Of a stretch of DNA of 38,844 nucleotides, positions 8,646-16,596 are shown one piece after another. Source of the stretch: a virus. The DNA lies in IMG/VR virus record IMGVR_UViG_3300049846_002010, positions 1 through 38,844 of that record; one strand, given 5' to 3'. The position numbers and the translations under genes were made by a program. The first letter of the stretch is position 1, and the number at the start of each line of letters is the position of its first letter. The notes beneath the pieces were generated by a model. The model did no database searches, was not told the origin of the DNA, and saw only the letters and a program-made list of their open reading frames with translations.

Positions 8646-9682
8646 GTGAAAAAAGCAACCCCAACTATTTTGACAACAGTTTGTACACACTTGCTGACGA
8701 ACTAACCAGAGCTATTACGAATAATGAAGATGGTACCGACCAAAAGAAACAGGTCGAGAAGCTCATGGCTCTAGAGAAAAGCTTCAAGAATTCTATTCTG
8801 AAGTACAAGCAGGCAAACGAGATTTATAGAAAATTCATACTTTTGGTTGTTGTGCAAAATCGCAACATCCTTTCGGCCCGACCCTATTTCCGTGAGAAAG
8901 CGGACGTTTTTAGTTCCAAGATTACCCCTGCCATTAAGGACGGGAAGGTGAGAGTCCTTCAGAAGTTCCACATCAACTACTTGTTGATCAAGTTTGTCAA
9001 GGATAATTGGGTCGGGCCATTTCCTGAAAAATCATTGAAATTCTTTGACGCTTTGGTTGAAGCTAGGCGCAAGCTAATCGAAAATAACATGCCCTTGGCT
9101 ATCAATCGAGCAAAACTCTTCTTCAGAAAGGTGCCTCGAAACCATGTCTCTCTGATGGACATGATTGGTATCGCCGCTATGGGACTCATCTCTGGCGTAG
9201 ATAAGTGGGTTGGAGATTACAGCCCAGTCTTTAGAAGCGTATGTATTGGCAGAATGGGAGGAAACTTGATTGAAAGTTACTCCGAGACAATGCTGCACTT
9301 TTACCCATCCGATCGCCACATCCTGTACCGAGCAAATTCGATTGCGTATAGGCAAGATCTTCAAGATTTTGATGAGCTTGCTGAAGCCATCAATAAAAGC
9401 TTTGCCCAAGACAAGATAGATGGAAAGAAAACGAATTTTAAAAATATTTCAGGCTCAGAGTTGGCGTCCCTAATGAAAGCCGCATCCACGATGAGCACAA
9501 GCCTTCCTATGGATCAGGATAATGTTACCGTAGAGCTGCACGAAATGCAGGACGTAGACTCCAGCGTAGACCTGGAAGAAGAGATCATTCGTAGGGATTC
9601 CATGAACAACATGATAGTGTCCGCGCTTTCTTTGCCGCTGATGCATCAAAAAGTTCTTCGATTGAAAGGAGTAAAAATATGA
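8642..9682 (+). CDS. Sigma-70-family-like factor lacking region 4
   Basis: Probable RNA polymerase sigma factor of 346 residues. Residues about 145-235 match sigma region 2 in pattern: LIENNMPLAINRAKLFF, then VSLMDMIGIAAMGLISGVDKW, then RSVCIGRMGGNLIES. Residues about 290-340 match the region 3/4 boundary: SLPMDQDN, an acidic stretch, EEEIIRRDSM and LPLMHQKVLRLKG. The protein ends where the region 4.2 helix-turn-helix (the -35 reader) should start, and the next gene begins immediately, in another frame and with its own identity. It may act like T4 gp55, which also lacks region 4 and serves late promoters with co-activators. The N-terminal about 140 residues are of unknown function. It overlaps its neighbours at both ends by ATGA. 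Confidence 0.7.
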   Translation: MSEKSNPNYFDNSLYTLADELTRAITNNEDGTDQKKQVEKLMALEKSFKNSILKYKQANEIYRKFILLVVVQNRNILSARPYFREKADVFSSKITPAIKDGKVRVLQKFHINYLLIKFVKDNWVGPFPEKSLKFFDALVEARRKLIENNMPLAINRAKLFFRKVPRNHVSLMDMIGIAAMGLISGVDKWVGDYSPVFRSVCIGRMGGNLIESYSETMLHFYPSDRHILYRANSIAYRQDLQDFDELAEAINKSFAQDKIDGKKTNFKNISGSELASLMKAASTMSTSLPMDQDNVTVELHEMQDVDSSVDLEEEIIRRDSMNNMIVSALSLPLMHQKVLRLKGVKI

Positions 9683-10023
9683 AACTAGGCATTCTCAGTT
9701 TTAATGATACACTTATTTTGGAACCATACCAACAAGGTCAGGGATTGAAGGAAGAGGTCCGAAGTGGATTTGCCTTCGTAAAGCAAAAATCTGAGCTTTT
9801 TGGTCTGAAAGTCTTAGTTGAAGCCAAGCTTTCCGATGGAACGTACATCCCTGCTGGGTCAACCGCGTACATTTCAGAAGAGCTTCTTTCAAGCCAACAG
9901 TGGGCCAAAAATGCAAAAACCTGCGCCGCTCTTGGGGAACAAAAATTCATCCTTGTTGAGATGAAGTACGTAAACATGATTGATCCAAATGAATTTGTTG
10001 TTGACTCAAAACAAGGTGTTTGA
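9679..10023 (+). CDS. GroES-like co-chaperonin (gp31-type)
   Basis: This 114-residue protein has the overall pattern of the Cpn10 fold. An opening strand (NDTLILEPYQ) is followed by a flexible loop with SGFAFVKQ (mobile-loop position, about 24-36). Then come GLKVLVEAKLSDGTYIPAGSTAYI, equivalent to the GroES barrel strands with Gly turns, and a final FILVEMKYVNMI matching the last strand pair. T4 gp31 is a similarly diverged co-chaperonin of 111 residues. The presence of a phage GroEL at 5325-7094 strengthens the call. The start overlaps the sigma gene by ATGA. The call is by pattern only and identity to GroES is low. Confidence 0.62.
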   Translation: MKLGILSFNDTLILEPYQQGQGLKEEVRSGFAFVKQKSELFGLKVLVEAKLSDGTYIPAGSTAYISEELLSSQQWAKNAKTCAALGEQKFILVEMKYVNMIDPNEFVVDSKQGV

Positions 10024-10035
10024 TAGGGTTGGTCA

Positions 10036-11700
10036 GTGGCTAAAACTCTCGCTTTCGATTTTGTCAAAAGCTTTATAGAGCAAGAGGGGTATTCTCTTTT
10101 AGAGAATTCTTATAAAAATTCTATATCCCAAATGACCTTGGAATGCCCTGTAGGTCATGTTTTTCCAATGTCCTGGAAAGTATTTTCTAAGGGGCATAGG
10201 TGTAGCTACTGCGCCGGGAAAAGACAATACACCACAGAAGAAGTGGCCAAAATTCTAAAGGAAGAATTTAATTACACTCTTCTTTCAGATACCTATAGCT
10301 CAAATAAGCAAAAGCTACTAGTTCGCGGCCCAGATGGGGTCGAATACGAGACTACTTTTTTTGCTATAAAAGTTAACAAAATTCTACCGCACAACAAAGG
10401 CATGCTTAAATCGGAAGAGGAGTGTCGAGCTATCTTTGAAAAGATTACAAACAAGACATTTCCTCACAGCAAACCCTCTTGGCTCGTAAATCCTGAGACC
10501 GGGAAACATATGGAATTGGACGGTTACTGTCAAGAGCTAAAGTTGGCTTTCGAATTTGATGGAAGGTATCATTTTAAAAACAAAAACAAAGATGATACTG
10601 AAAAAAATTTTTATAGGGACAGAATTAAGGATCGCCTGTGTAAGAAAAATGGAATAAGACTCATCAGGATTCCACACTATATCGTTGATAAAAATAGATT
10701 TATAGAAAATGAAATTTTTAGGCCAGGAAACTTTCTGTATATCGGCGATCCGCACGTTCAACCGGACAGTATTTCCGAATATAAGAAAATTTTTGAGTGG
10801 GTAGCGGAGGAGGCTAAGAAAAGCGGTACGAACAACATAGTCCTACTTGGAGATTTATTTCATAACCACAACGTAATTCGTATGGAAGTAGGTCACTTTT
10901 GGAGATCAGTATTTCAAAAACTTTTAAAACAATTTAGATTGCACGTTTTGATTGGAAATCACGACATGATTCTGGGGAGTCATGAGAATTCTGAAATGAG
11001 TGCTCTAGATAGCCTCAAAAGCAAGTACACATATACGCTCAACATAGCGGACGCGCCATACTCCTATGGTCCCCTAGGCTTTATGTCTTACCAACAAGAT
11101 CAAGAGCTATTCAAGAAACATGTTAATTTTTTCAATTCGATGGGCATAAAAACAATTGTATGCCATCAAGACTTTGATGGGGCTCAATACGAAAATGGAT
11201 TCTATTCCCCGCACGGCATAAAGCTGGAAGATGTGAATGCAGAACTCATAATTAGTGGTCATATTCACAAACGACAAAGGTTTGGGAAGCTCATCCTGCC
11301 GGGAACCCCTCGTTGGATGACATCTTCTGATGCGAACGAGGATAAGGGCATTTGGCTTGTCACTCACGACATGGACACTGGTTCAATCCTATCTGAAAGG
11401 TTCCTGCCTACTTCTGACATATTGGAACCTTTAGTCTCAATAGAGATAGCGGAAGGTGAAGACATATCCAAGATCAAGATGGGCAATAAAACTCACATCA
11501 AGCTTGTCGGCTCCAGCGCTTGGATCGCAAAGACCGCCAAGGCACTAAGAGGCAAGGCCAGGGTATCCGCTAAGCCTACTGATACAAGATTTTCAGGAGA
11601 ACCAAAACAACTCTCGTCTCTGGAATCATATGCTGTCCAGTTCAAATTTGAAGATGCTTCCAAAGAAGAAGTTCTTGACTACATTAGGAGTATCCAATGA
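10036..11700 (+). CDS. Fusion: homing-type (Vsr/EDxHD-like) endonuclease domain + SbcD/Mre11 nuclease
   Basis: This 554-residue chimera has two parts. Residues 1-225 look like a mobile endonuclease module: a treble-clef-like zinc finger (C37, H41, C57, C60), a second similar segment, then a PD-(D/E)XK/Vsr-like core with ELDGY, FEFDGRYHF (E173, D175, H179), RDRIKDRLC and GIRLIRIPH. From about residue 233 it is a T4 gp47/SbcD metallophosphoesterase: GDPH (237-240), GDLFHNH (272-278), GNHD (307-310), CHQDF and SGHIHKR. The latter is the nuclease partner of SbcC/Rad50 at 13921. I see no in-frame stop or good internal start at the junction, so translation gives one chain from GTG 10036. The first part looks richer in A+T than its neighbours, consistent with acquisition. 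Confidence 0.82.
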   Translation: MAKTLAFDFVKSFIEQEGYSLLENSYKNSISQMTLECPVGHVFPMSWKVFSKGHRCSYCAGKRQYTTEEVAKILKEEFNYTLLSDTYSSNKQKLLVRGPDGVEYETTFFAIKVNKILPHNKGMLKSEEECRAIFEKITNKTFPHSKPSWLVNPETGKHMELDGYCQELKLAFEFDGRYHFKNKNKDDTEKNFYRDRIKDRLCKKNGIRLIRIPHYIVDKNRFIENEIFRPGNFLYIGDPHVQPDSISEYKKIFEWVAEEAKKSGTNNIVLLGDLFHNHNVIRMEVGHFWRSVFQKLLKQFRLHVLIGNHDMILGSHENSEMSALDSLKSKYTYTLNIADAPYSYGPLGFMSYQQDQELFKKHVNFFNSMGIKTIVCHQDFDGAQYENGFYSPHGIKLEDVNAELIISGHIHKRQRFGKLILPGTPRWMTSSDANEDKGIWLVTHDMDTGSILSERFLPTSDILEPLVSIEIAEGEDISKIKMGNKTHIKLVGSSAWIAKTAKALRGKARVSAKPTDTRFSGEPKQLSSLESYAVQFKFEDASKEEVLDYIRSIQ

Positions 11701-12041
11701 GCAAAAAATCACTGACCAAAGAACTTGCGATGGGCTCCATCCTTACCGGACAGATCTCGGAAGTTCACATCAAAAATATGAAGATGTACCCATTCATTTT
11801 TCTTGACGATGTCAGTCAGGCAGAGATCGCTTATGATATTATTACTGATACGATCAATGTGACGCCTGGAAAGAAGTCCACCGTATCTTATACGCTGGGC
11901 TTCAAGGGCACCAAACCGAGCAAAGAAGTGCTGAAGCCAGGGTTTGACAATCTTCAAAAGGCCCTTTCTGTGCTTTTTTCTCAGAAAATTACCCTGATTT
12001 TGAGAGATCAATCGGGACAAGATTTGATGGAAAGAGAATGA
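11697..12041 (+). CDS. Conserved-type hypothetical protein
   Basis: Unrecognised 114-residue protein. It appears alpha/beta, with a beta-rich centre (residues about 20-75, YPFIFLDDVSQAEIAYDI and VSYTLGFKG) and a helical C-terminal third. There are no cysteines, signal peptide or obvious catalytic motif. It overlaps the SbcD-fusion stop and the next gene's start by ATGA, so it is coupled within the recombination/protease cluster. Confidence 0.65.
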   Translation: MSKKSLTKELAMGSILTGQISEVHIKNMKMYPFIFLDDVSQAEIAYDIITDTINVTPGKKSTVSYTLGFKGTKPSKEVLKPGFDNLQKALSVLFSQKITLILRDQSGQDLMERE

Positions 12042-12670
12042 GCGACCAAAACCTTCCAGCTACAGTTGAAGAGTTTCCTCAAGATTTTTCGCAGTCTGAA
12101 AAAGACCTACTTAAAAGCTTCAAGGAGAGCGGAATGCCTGGTATTAGCTCTGTCTCCCATGAGATGGAGCAAAAGCTTCTTGCTTTGTACATGGAAGGTA
12201 ATACCTATGAGCACATTGCAAATAAAACCAGGCAAAAGAAGGTGTACATTCTGGCCCTTTCTCACAAATATAAGTGGTTTGATAAGAAACTAGGCGAAGT
12301 TTCTGCGCTGGCGGACTCACTGTCTGGCAAAAAAGACATCTTTTTTCTGCAAAATGAGCAGTTCACGATGAGTCTAAGTGATAGTATTAGAGAATACTGT
12401 TCTGCGAAAATTAAACAATTTGCAGATAGTAAGGATCCAGCAGTACTTGAGTCTCTCGATCATAAATTAGTCGGGCTGTACTTTAAGTGTCTGGAAAATC
12501 TTCCTGGCAATGGCGCTGGAAAGAAAACTGATGAAAAGAACATTCCCCAAACGCTCGTTAATGTTCAAGGGGATTTAAAGGTAGGAGATGACAGCAAGTC
12601 AAATTCTACCGATTTAGGTCAAGTACTAAAGGCGTTAGCTGACCTCAATAGGGCAAAAGACATAAAATAA
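12038..12670 (+). CDS. Helix-turn-helix protein; possible small terminase subunit
   Basis: This 210-residue protein has a helix-turn-helix-like segment at about residues 48-75 (KLLALYMEGNTYEHIANKTR then KKVYILALSHKYKW). The same layout is common at the N-terminus of small terminase subunits and in sigma-like or transposase-like DNA-binding proteins. A helical middle (80-150) and a polar tail with a short beta segment (PQTLVNVQGDLKVGD) follow, which also fits a small terminase. Against it, the gene is on the opposite strand to terL and 6.7 kb away. Treat as a DNA-binding protein of unknown role. It is overlapped by ATGA with the preceding gene. Confidence 0.6.
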   Translation: MSDQNLPATVEEFPQDFSQSEKDLLKSFKESGMPGISSVSHEMEQKLLALYMEGNTYEHIANKTRQKKVYILALSHKYKWFDKKLGEVSALADSLSGKKDIFFLQNEQFTMSLSDSIREYCSAKIKQFADSKDPAVLESLDHKLVGLYFKCLENLPGNGAGKKTDEKNIPQTLVNVQGDLKVGDDSKSNSTDLGQVLKALADLNRAKDIK

Positions 12671-12679
12671 GGAGACGAT

Positions 12680-13657
12680 ATGACCCTCGTAAAGTTAATC
12701 ACGGCCTCAGCAATTGCGATTGCTTTGGTCCTAACAGCTTCGTCATTAAATGTAGGTTCGAAGCCAGAAAAGGATGCTGGAGTTGTTCTCACAGACAAGA
12801 ATACCGTTTCTCTTAAGGGTGCCGTGACTGATAGCTCAGTAAATCAGCTCATCAAAACCCTAAGATCGCTGGATACAGACAAGGAAGTTGGGAAGCCTAT
12901 TTACCTCGTCCTGTACACTCCAGGTGGGAGTATTCAGGCGGGTATCGAGCTTATCGAAGCTGTCAATGGGCTCAGGCGACCAGTAAAGACTGTGACTATT
13001 TTCGCAGCAAGTATGGGCTTCCAAATCGCCCAAAACTTGGAAGATCGCCTCATCCTTCGGGGCGGTGTGTTGATGAGCCATAAAGCAAGTGGCGGAGCTG
13101 AAGGCGAGTTTGGTCCTGGGAACGATTCTCAGCTAGATAAGCGTCTCAATTTCTGGAAGGAAAGACTTTTGGAAATGGACAAGAAAACTGTGGAACGAAC
13201 TGGCGGAAAGCAGACTCTCAAGTCGTATCAAGATGCTTACGAGAACGAACTGTGGCTCACTGGATCCGCATCGGTGGACTCTGGTTATGCGGACAAAGTT
13301 ACCTCGATGCGCTGTAGCGATTCACTCAAGGGCACTGACGATCAAGAGATCAACTTTTTTGGTATGAAGATCACTATCAGATTCAGCAAATGTCCCCTCC
13401 AGACAGTCCCTGAAGTTGTCGAGATGAAAGTCAAGACAAATATGGGTGACATGTCAGTAGAAGAGTTTTCAGCCAAGGGCGGGATTTTGGGAATCGATTG
13501 TTCAATTGCCAAGAATCGCCTTACTTCCCCAGATGGCCAGGTTCTTTGTGCTGTTGACTCTTCGCTCACAAAAGAAAAATTGGATCAAGAACGTAAGAAG
13601 ATTATCTATTCGTACACCGTTGAGGGTATGAAGAAGCAAATCGGATATACGTGGTAA
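12680..13657 (+). CDS. Exported or membrane-anchored ClpP/SppA-like serine protease
   Basis: This 325-residue protein has an N-terminal hydrophobic stretch (residues 5-22) that looks like a signal peptide or membrane anchor. A ClpP-fold protease core follows: TPGGS (80-84), AASMGFQIAQ with nucleophile Ser at about 111, LMSHKASGG with His at about 134, and ELWLTGSASVDSGYADKV (about 190-206) in the place of the ClpP Asp-containing helix. The third catalytic residue appears to be Glu190 (or Asn189) rather than Asp. The C-terminal 110 residues carry several cysteines and match nothing I know. The start has a strong AAGGAG site. The topology suggests action in the periplasm or at the membrane. No Clp ATPase is encoded here. 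Confidence 0.75.
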   Translation: MTLVKLITASAIAIALVLTASSLNVGSKPEKDAGVVLTDKNTVSLKGAVTDSSVNQLIKTLRSLDTDKEVGKPIYLVLYTPGGSIQAGIELIEAVNGLRRPVKTVTIFAASMGFQIAQNLEDRLILRGGVLMSHKASGGAEGEFGPGNDSQLDKRLNFWKERLLEMDKKTVERTGGKQTLKSYQDAYENELWLTGSASVDSGYADKVTSMRCSDSLKGTDDQEINFFGMKITIRFSKCPLQTVPEVVEMKVKTNMGDMSVEEFSAKGGILGIDCSIAKNRLTSPDGQVLCAVDSSLTKEKLDQERKKIIYSYTVEGMKKQIGYTW

Positions 13658-13660
13658 CAA

Positions 13661-13921
13661 ATGCCGCTTATCAGGTACACATGCACAGACACAAAATGTG
13701 GTGAAGTTACCTCTAAGCTTTTTAGGTCTAGTCCCCAAATAGCAGATGAATTGCCCTGTAAGAAATGCGGGAGTAAGGCAAAAAGAACCTTGTCTTCTCC
13801 CGCATCTTCGTCTAAGATAACCATAGACAATGGGCTCCAAGCAAGAGCAGTAGAGGTAGATCCCAATATCATGGAGATCAACTCAGAAAGAGCCAGAAAA
13901 CCAGAAGACAGGGGAGAGTGA
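13661..13921 (+). CDS. Small FmdB-like zinc-ribbon protein
   Basis: This 86-residue protein begins MPLIRYTC and has two cysteine pairs, C-x4-C near residue 8 and C-x2-C (PCKKCGSKAKR) near 38, as in the FmdB-type putative regulatory zinc ribbon. The C-terminal half is polar and probably disordered. It starts 3 bases after the protease stop without a clear ribosome site, suggesting coupled translation, and its stop overlaps the SbcC start (TGATG). Role unknown; nucleic-acid or protein binding is likely. Confidence 0.7.
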   Translation: MPLIRYTCTDTKCGEVTSKLFRSSPQIADELPCKKCGSKAKRTLSSPASSSKITIDNGLQARAVEVDPNIMEINSERARKPEDRGE

Positions 13922-15972
13922 TGATCAAGGTAAAAAAGATTCGAATCGAAAACCTTGGTCGCTTTGTCGGCTCTCACATTATTGATTTTGAATCCAAGTC
14001 AAACTTCATCCAAGTTGACGCTGAGAACAGGAACACTGGCGGGTCTAGCGGCGGAGGCAAAAGCTCCATATTCCTAGCTCTAGAATACGTTCTTGGGCTT
14101 AATGATGTTCCGTCTACTGTTCTACAATCCAGACTCACAAAGTCATCGATGTCGGTGGAAGCAGAAATTGACAAAGACGGTCAATCTTTTACCATTTCTA
14201 GGAACAAGTCTGGTGGACTTTCGATTTCCAGCTCAAGCCTCAACGTCTCTGGAAGCACTAAGGAGGCTGAGGATACTTTAGACCGTATTCTAGGCATCCC
14301 AAGAAGCCTTCTCAGGCCCATGTTTCACAAGCGTCAAGGGGAAGGTGGCTTCTTTCTATCCAAGACTCCAAAGCAATCCCACGATTTCCTTATGGAATGT
14401 CTGGGAATGAATTCCCTTGAAGAAAAAATCTCAAAAATCGAAAGCAGGCTAAAGGTGGTCGAGCAAGTTTTGACTACCAAGAAGTCCGAGTTATCTGCTC
14501 AAAAGATTGCCCTAGAATCGACCGAGGCGCTGATCCAATCGCTTGCTCCGCCAAAGTGCGACATTGACGAGCGAGTCCTGATTACGCTTATGGATCGGAT
14601 CAATTTTGTAAAACAGCAAAAAGACTTATCGGTTAAAGAGATGGAGACTAAGATCCAAAGTACTGGGGAAGTGCCTTCGTTTTCCTATATGGAAGATTCC
14701 AGACTCACAGAGGCGATCGCAGGCTCACAAAGAAACGCACAGATTTTGTTTTCAAAGATTACCGAAGCAAGCAATATTGCCTCAAGCCTATCGTCATCTA
14801 TCCGCTCCGATCAAAACAATGCGGACCTAATGGTCAGAGCGATTTCTGGTAAGGGCGATATTGAAAAGGAATTGGAAGAGCTGAAAGTCCAGATTACAGA
14901 GGCGATGAAGAAGATTTGCCCTACCTGCAAACAAGGATTACATACTGACCATCTTAGCCAATCAGTAGCTACACCGCTAATCGCAAAAGCTCAGAAAAGG
15001 AAAGCCGAACTCGACGCCATCGCTGTTATGGAAGAAAAACTTCCAACAGTCCAGGAAGCTATCGTGGCCAACCAAAATGCCCTTGCGGATCTAGAAAAGG
15101 GCAAGCTCGAATTGGAAGCCAAACTGACCAAAGAGAAGAATGATCTGGCGATCTTGACCAGCGCCAGAGATACGGCCAAAGACAAGGCGATGCTGGAGTA
15201 TAAAGCCATAGTGGACATGATCAATCAGAGCAAAAAGAAAATTATTGACGATTATACTCCAATTCTCAATCAGCTCGAAGCACAGTTGGACGCCTACAAT
15301 CAAGCCTACTATAAAGGCCAAGCAAACCTTAAGTCGTTCCAAGAATCGCTGGCTCGATACGAAGTTCAAAAGAAAACATCGGAAGCTCAGCTCGGTTCGC
15401 TCAAAGAGTCTGTATCGTCCGCTGGGACAGAAGTTGACAGGCTTACAAAGGAATTTTCCGTAGGAAGTGCCTCGCTCAAGTTCGTAAAGAGCTACGCAAA
15501 CCAATTGTTCCAAGAATCGTTGGTCATTGTGGCCGATACGGCTACAAAGATACTGTCAAGAATCCCAAACATGAACACCGCGACCATCACCTTTGACGCT
15601 TACAAGGAAACTAAGTCGGGTGCTTTGAAAGAAGAGGTTGTTGCGATTTTATCTCTTGACGATGAGGTGAATGTTCCTGTAAAATCTATGAGTGGTGGCG
15701 AGAGAGCTGCTGTAGACTTAGCGGTCGATTTGGCTGTGATCGATATGATTGAAGCTAGGACTGGAAATGGGCTAGACCTGTTCGTCTTAGATGAGCCGTT
15801 CGATGGGCTGGACGCTATCTGTAGGGAGAATTGTTTGGAGGTGTTGAGAAATCACGCTTCAAACAGAAAAATTGTCATTGTGGACCACTCCACAGAGACA
15901 AAGCAGATGGTGCAAGATAAAATTTTGATCGTCAGAGAAGGTCAAACGAGTAGAGTGGATGATAGCATGTAG
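13921..15972 (+). CDS. SbcC/Rad50-like ATPase (T4 gp46-like)
   Basis: SMC-like ATPase that pairs with the SbcD/Mre11 nuclease to process DNA ends for recombination-dependent replication. The 683-residue protein has the N-terminal Walker A GSSGGGKSS (about residue 45), flanking coiled coils, the zinc-hook KICPTCKQ (about 332-339) at the coil apex, the ABC signature MSGGERAAVDLA and Walker B LFVLDEPFDGLD near the C-terminus, then a His-switch region (IVDHS). All parts are intact. ATG 13921 (TGATG overlap with the zinc-ribbon stop) is preferred to GTG 13918. The partner nuclease is four genes upstream rather than adjacent. Confidence 0.93.
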   Translation: MIKVKKIRIENLGRFVGSHIIDFESKSNFIQVDAENRNTGGSSGGGKSSIFLALEYVLGLNDVPSTVLQSRLTKSSMSVEAEIDKDGQSFTISRNKSGGLSISSSSLNVSGSTKEAEDTLDRILGIPRSLLRPMFHKRQGEGGFFLSKTPKQSHDFLMECLGMNSLEEKISKIESRLKVVEQVLTTKKSELSAQKIALESTEALIQSLAPPKCDIDERVLITLMDRINFVKQQKDLSVKEMETKIQSTGEVPSFSYMEDSRLTEAIAGSQRNAQILFSKITEASNIASSLSSSIRSDQNNADLMVRAISGKGDIEKELEELKVQITEAMKKICPTCKQGLHTDHLSQSVATPLIAKAQKRKAELDAIAVMEEKLPTVQEAIVANQNALADLEKGKLELEAKLTKEKNDLAILTSARDTAKDKAMLEYKAIVDMINQSKKKIIDDYTPILNQLEAQLDAYNQAYYKGQANLKSFQESLARYEVQKKTSEAQLGSLKESVSSAGTEVDRLTKEFSVGSASLKFVKSYANQLFQESLVIVADTATKILSRIPNMNTATITFDAYKETKSGALKEEVVAILSLDDEVNVPVKSMSGGERAAVDLAVDLAVIDMIEARTGNGLDLFVLDEPFDGLDAICRENCLEVLRNHASNRKIVIVDHSTETKQMVQDKILIVREGQTSRVDDSM

Positions 15973-15980
15973 GAGAAACG

Positions 15981-16313
15981 ATGAATTTACCAGACGAACT
16001 CACACACGACATCGTGCTCTTTCTTTCCAAGGTTGACGAACTGAAACATTCGGATAGGAAAGAGCTTTTAGTGGCTATGATGCGTAAGCATTTGGTACTG
16101 TCGCAGAGTGATATTATGCTCGATAAGTATGACCTAGACATGATTATAAGTGGCGCTAAGAGTGAGTACTCTAAAGAGCCAATCCCGACCAGAATCAGTG
16201 GTAGGGAGATTGACCAAAATGAGGCAGTGAAGATTCTTTTGATAGAAAGTGCTGTCAGAGTGTTTAACAACAAGGGAGCCCTAAAAAGGATCCCAAAATT
16301 CGATAGGAGATAG
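15981..16313 (+). CDS. Hypothetical protein
   Basis: Unrecognised 110-residue protein, mostly helical and charged, with no cysteine or membrane segment. It follows SbcC after 8 bases with a good AGGAG site and precedes two further small genes, forming an apparent operon leading to RNR. The C-terminus is basic (GALKRIPKFDRR), which may hint at nucleic-acid contact. No function is assigned. Confidence 0.65.
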   Translation: MNLPDELTHDIVLFLSKVDELKHSDRKELLVAMMRKHLVLSQSDIMLDKYDLDMIISGAKSEYSKEPIPTRISGREIDQNEAVKILLIESAVRVFNNKGALKRIPKFDRR

Positions 16314-16317
16314 AAGA

Positions 16318-16596
16318 ATGGCAAAGAAAGATATTAAGCATGAAGTACAGAAGAAGTACCCTGATTTCGCTGAAGCGGTCGATGGACTGTCGGTGACAGA
16401 GCTGGAAATTCGCCTGTCTACCTATGCAAAAGAGCTTGTGAAGATCAAGGAAGCTAAGGAAGCGGACGAAAAGCTTGCCGAAGTCCTTGAGCTAAAGGCA
16501 GAACTTGAAGGCCCATACAAAGACGCCAAGAAAGCTGTCGAGCAGAAGAGTGAGTACATGGTCGCTCTTATTCGGGATAAAGGTGGACAGGTCTAG
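16318..16596 (+). CDS. Small coiled-coil hypothetical protein
   Basis: This 92-residue protein is dominated by a charged helix (about residues 28-80, Glu/Lys/Ala/Leu-rich with heptad-like spacing), so it is probably a coiled coil. It is preceded by AGGAG with suitable spacing, and its stop overlaps the GTG start of the HNH gene. No known family was recognised. Confidence 0.65.
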   Translation: MAKKDIKHEVQKKYPDFAEAVDGLSVTELEIRLSTYAKELVKIKEAKEADEKLAEVLELKAELEGPYKDAKKAVEQKSEYMVALIRDKGGQV

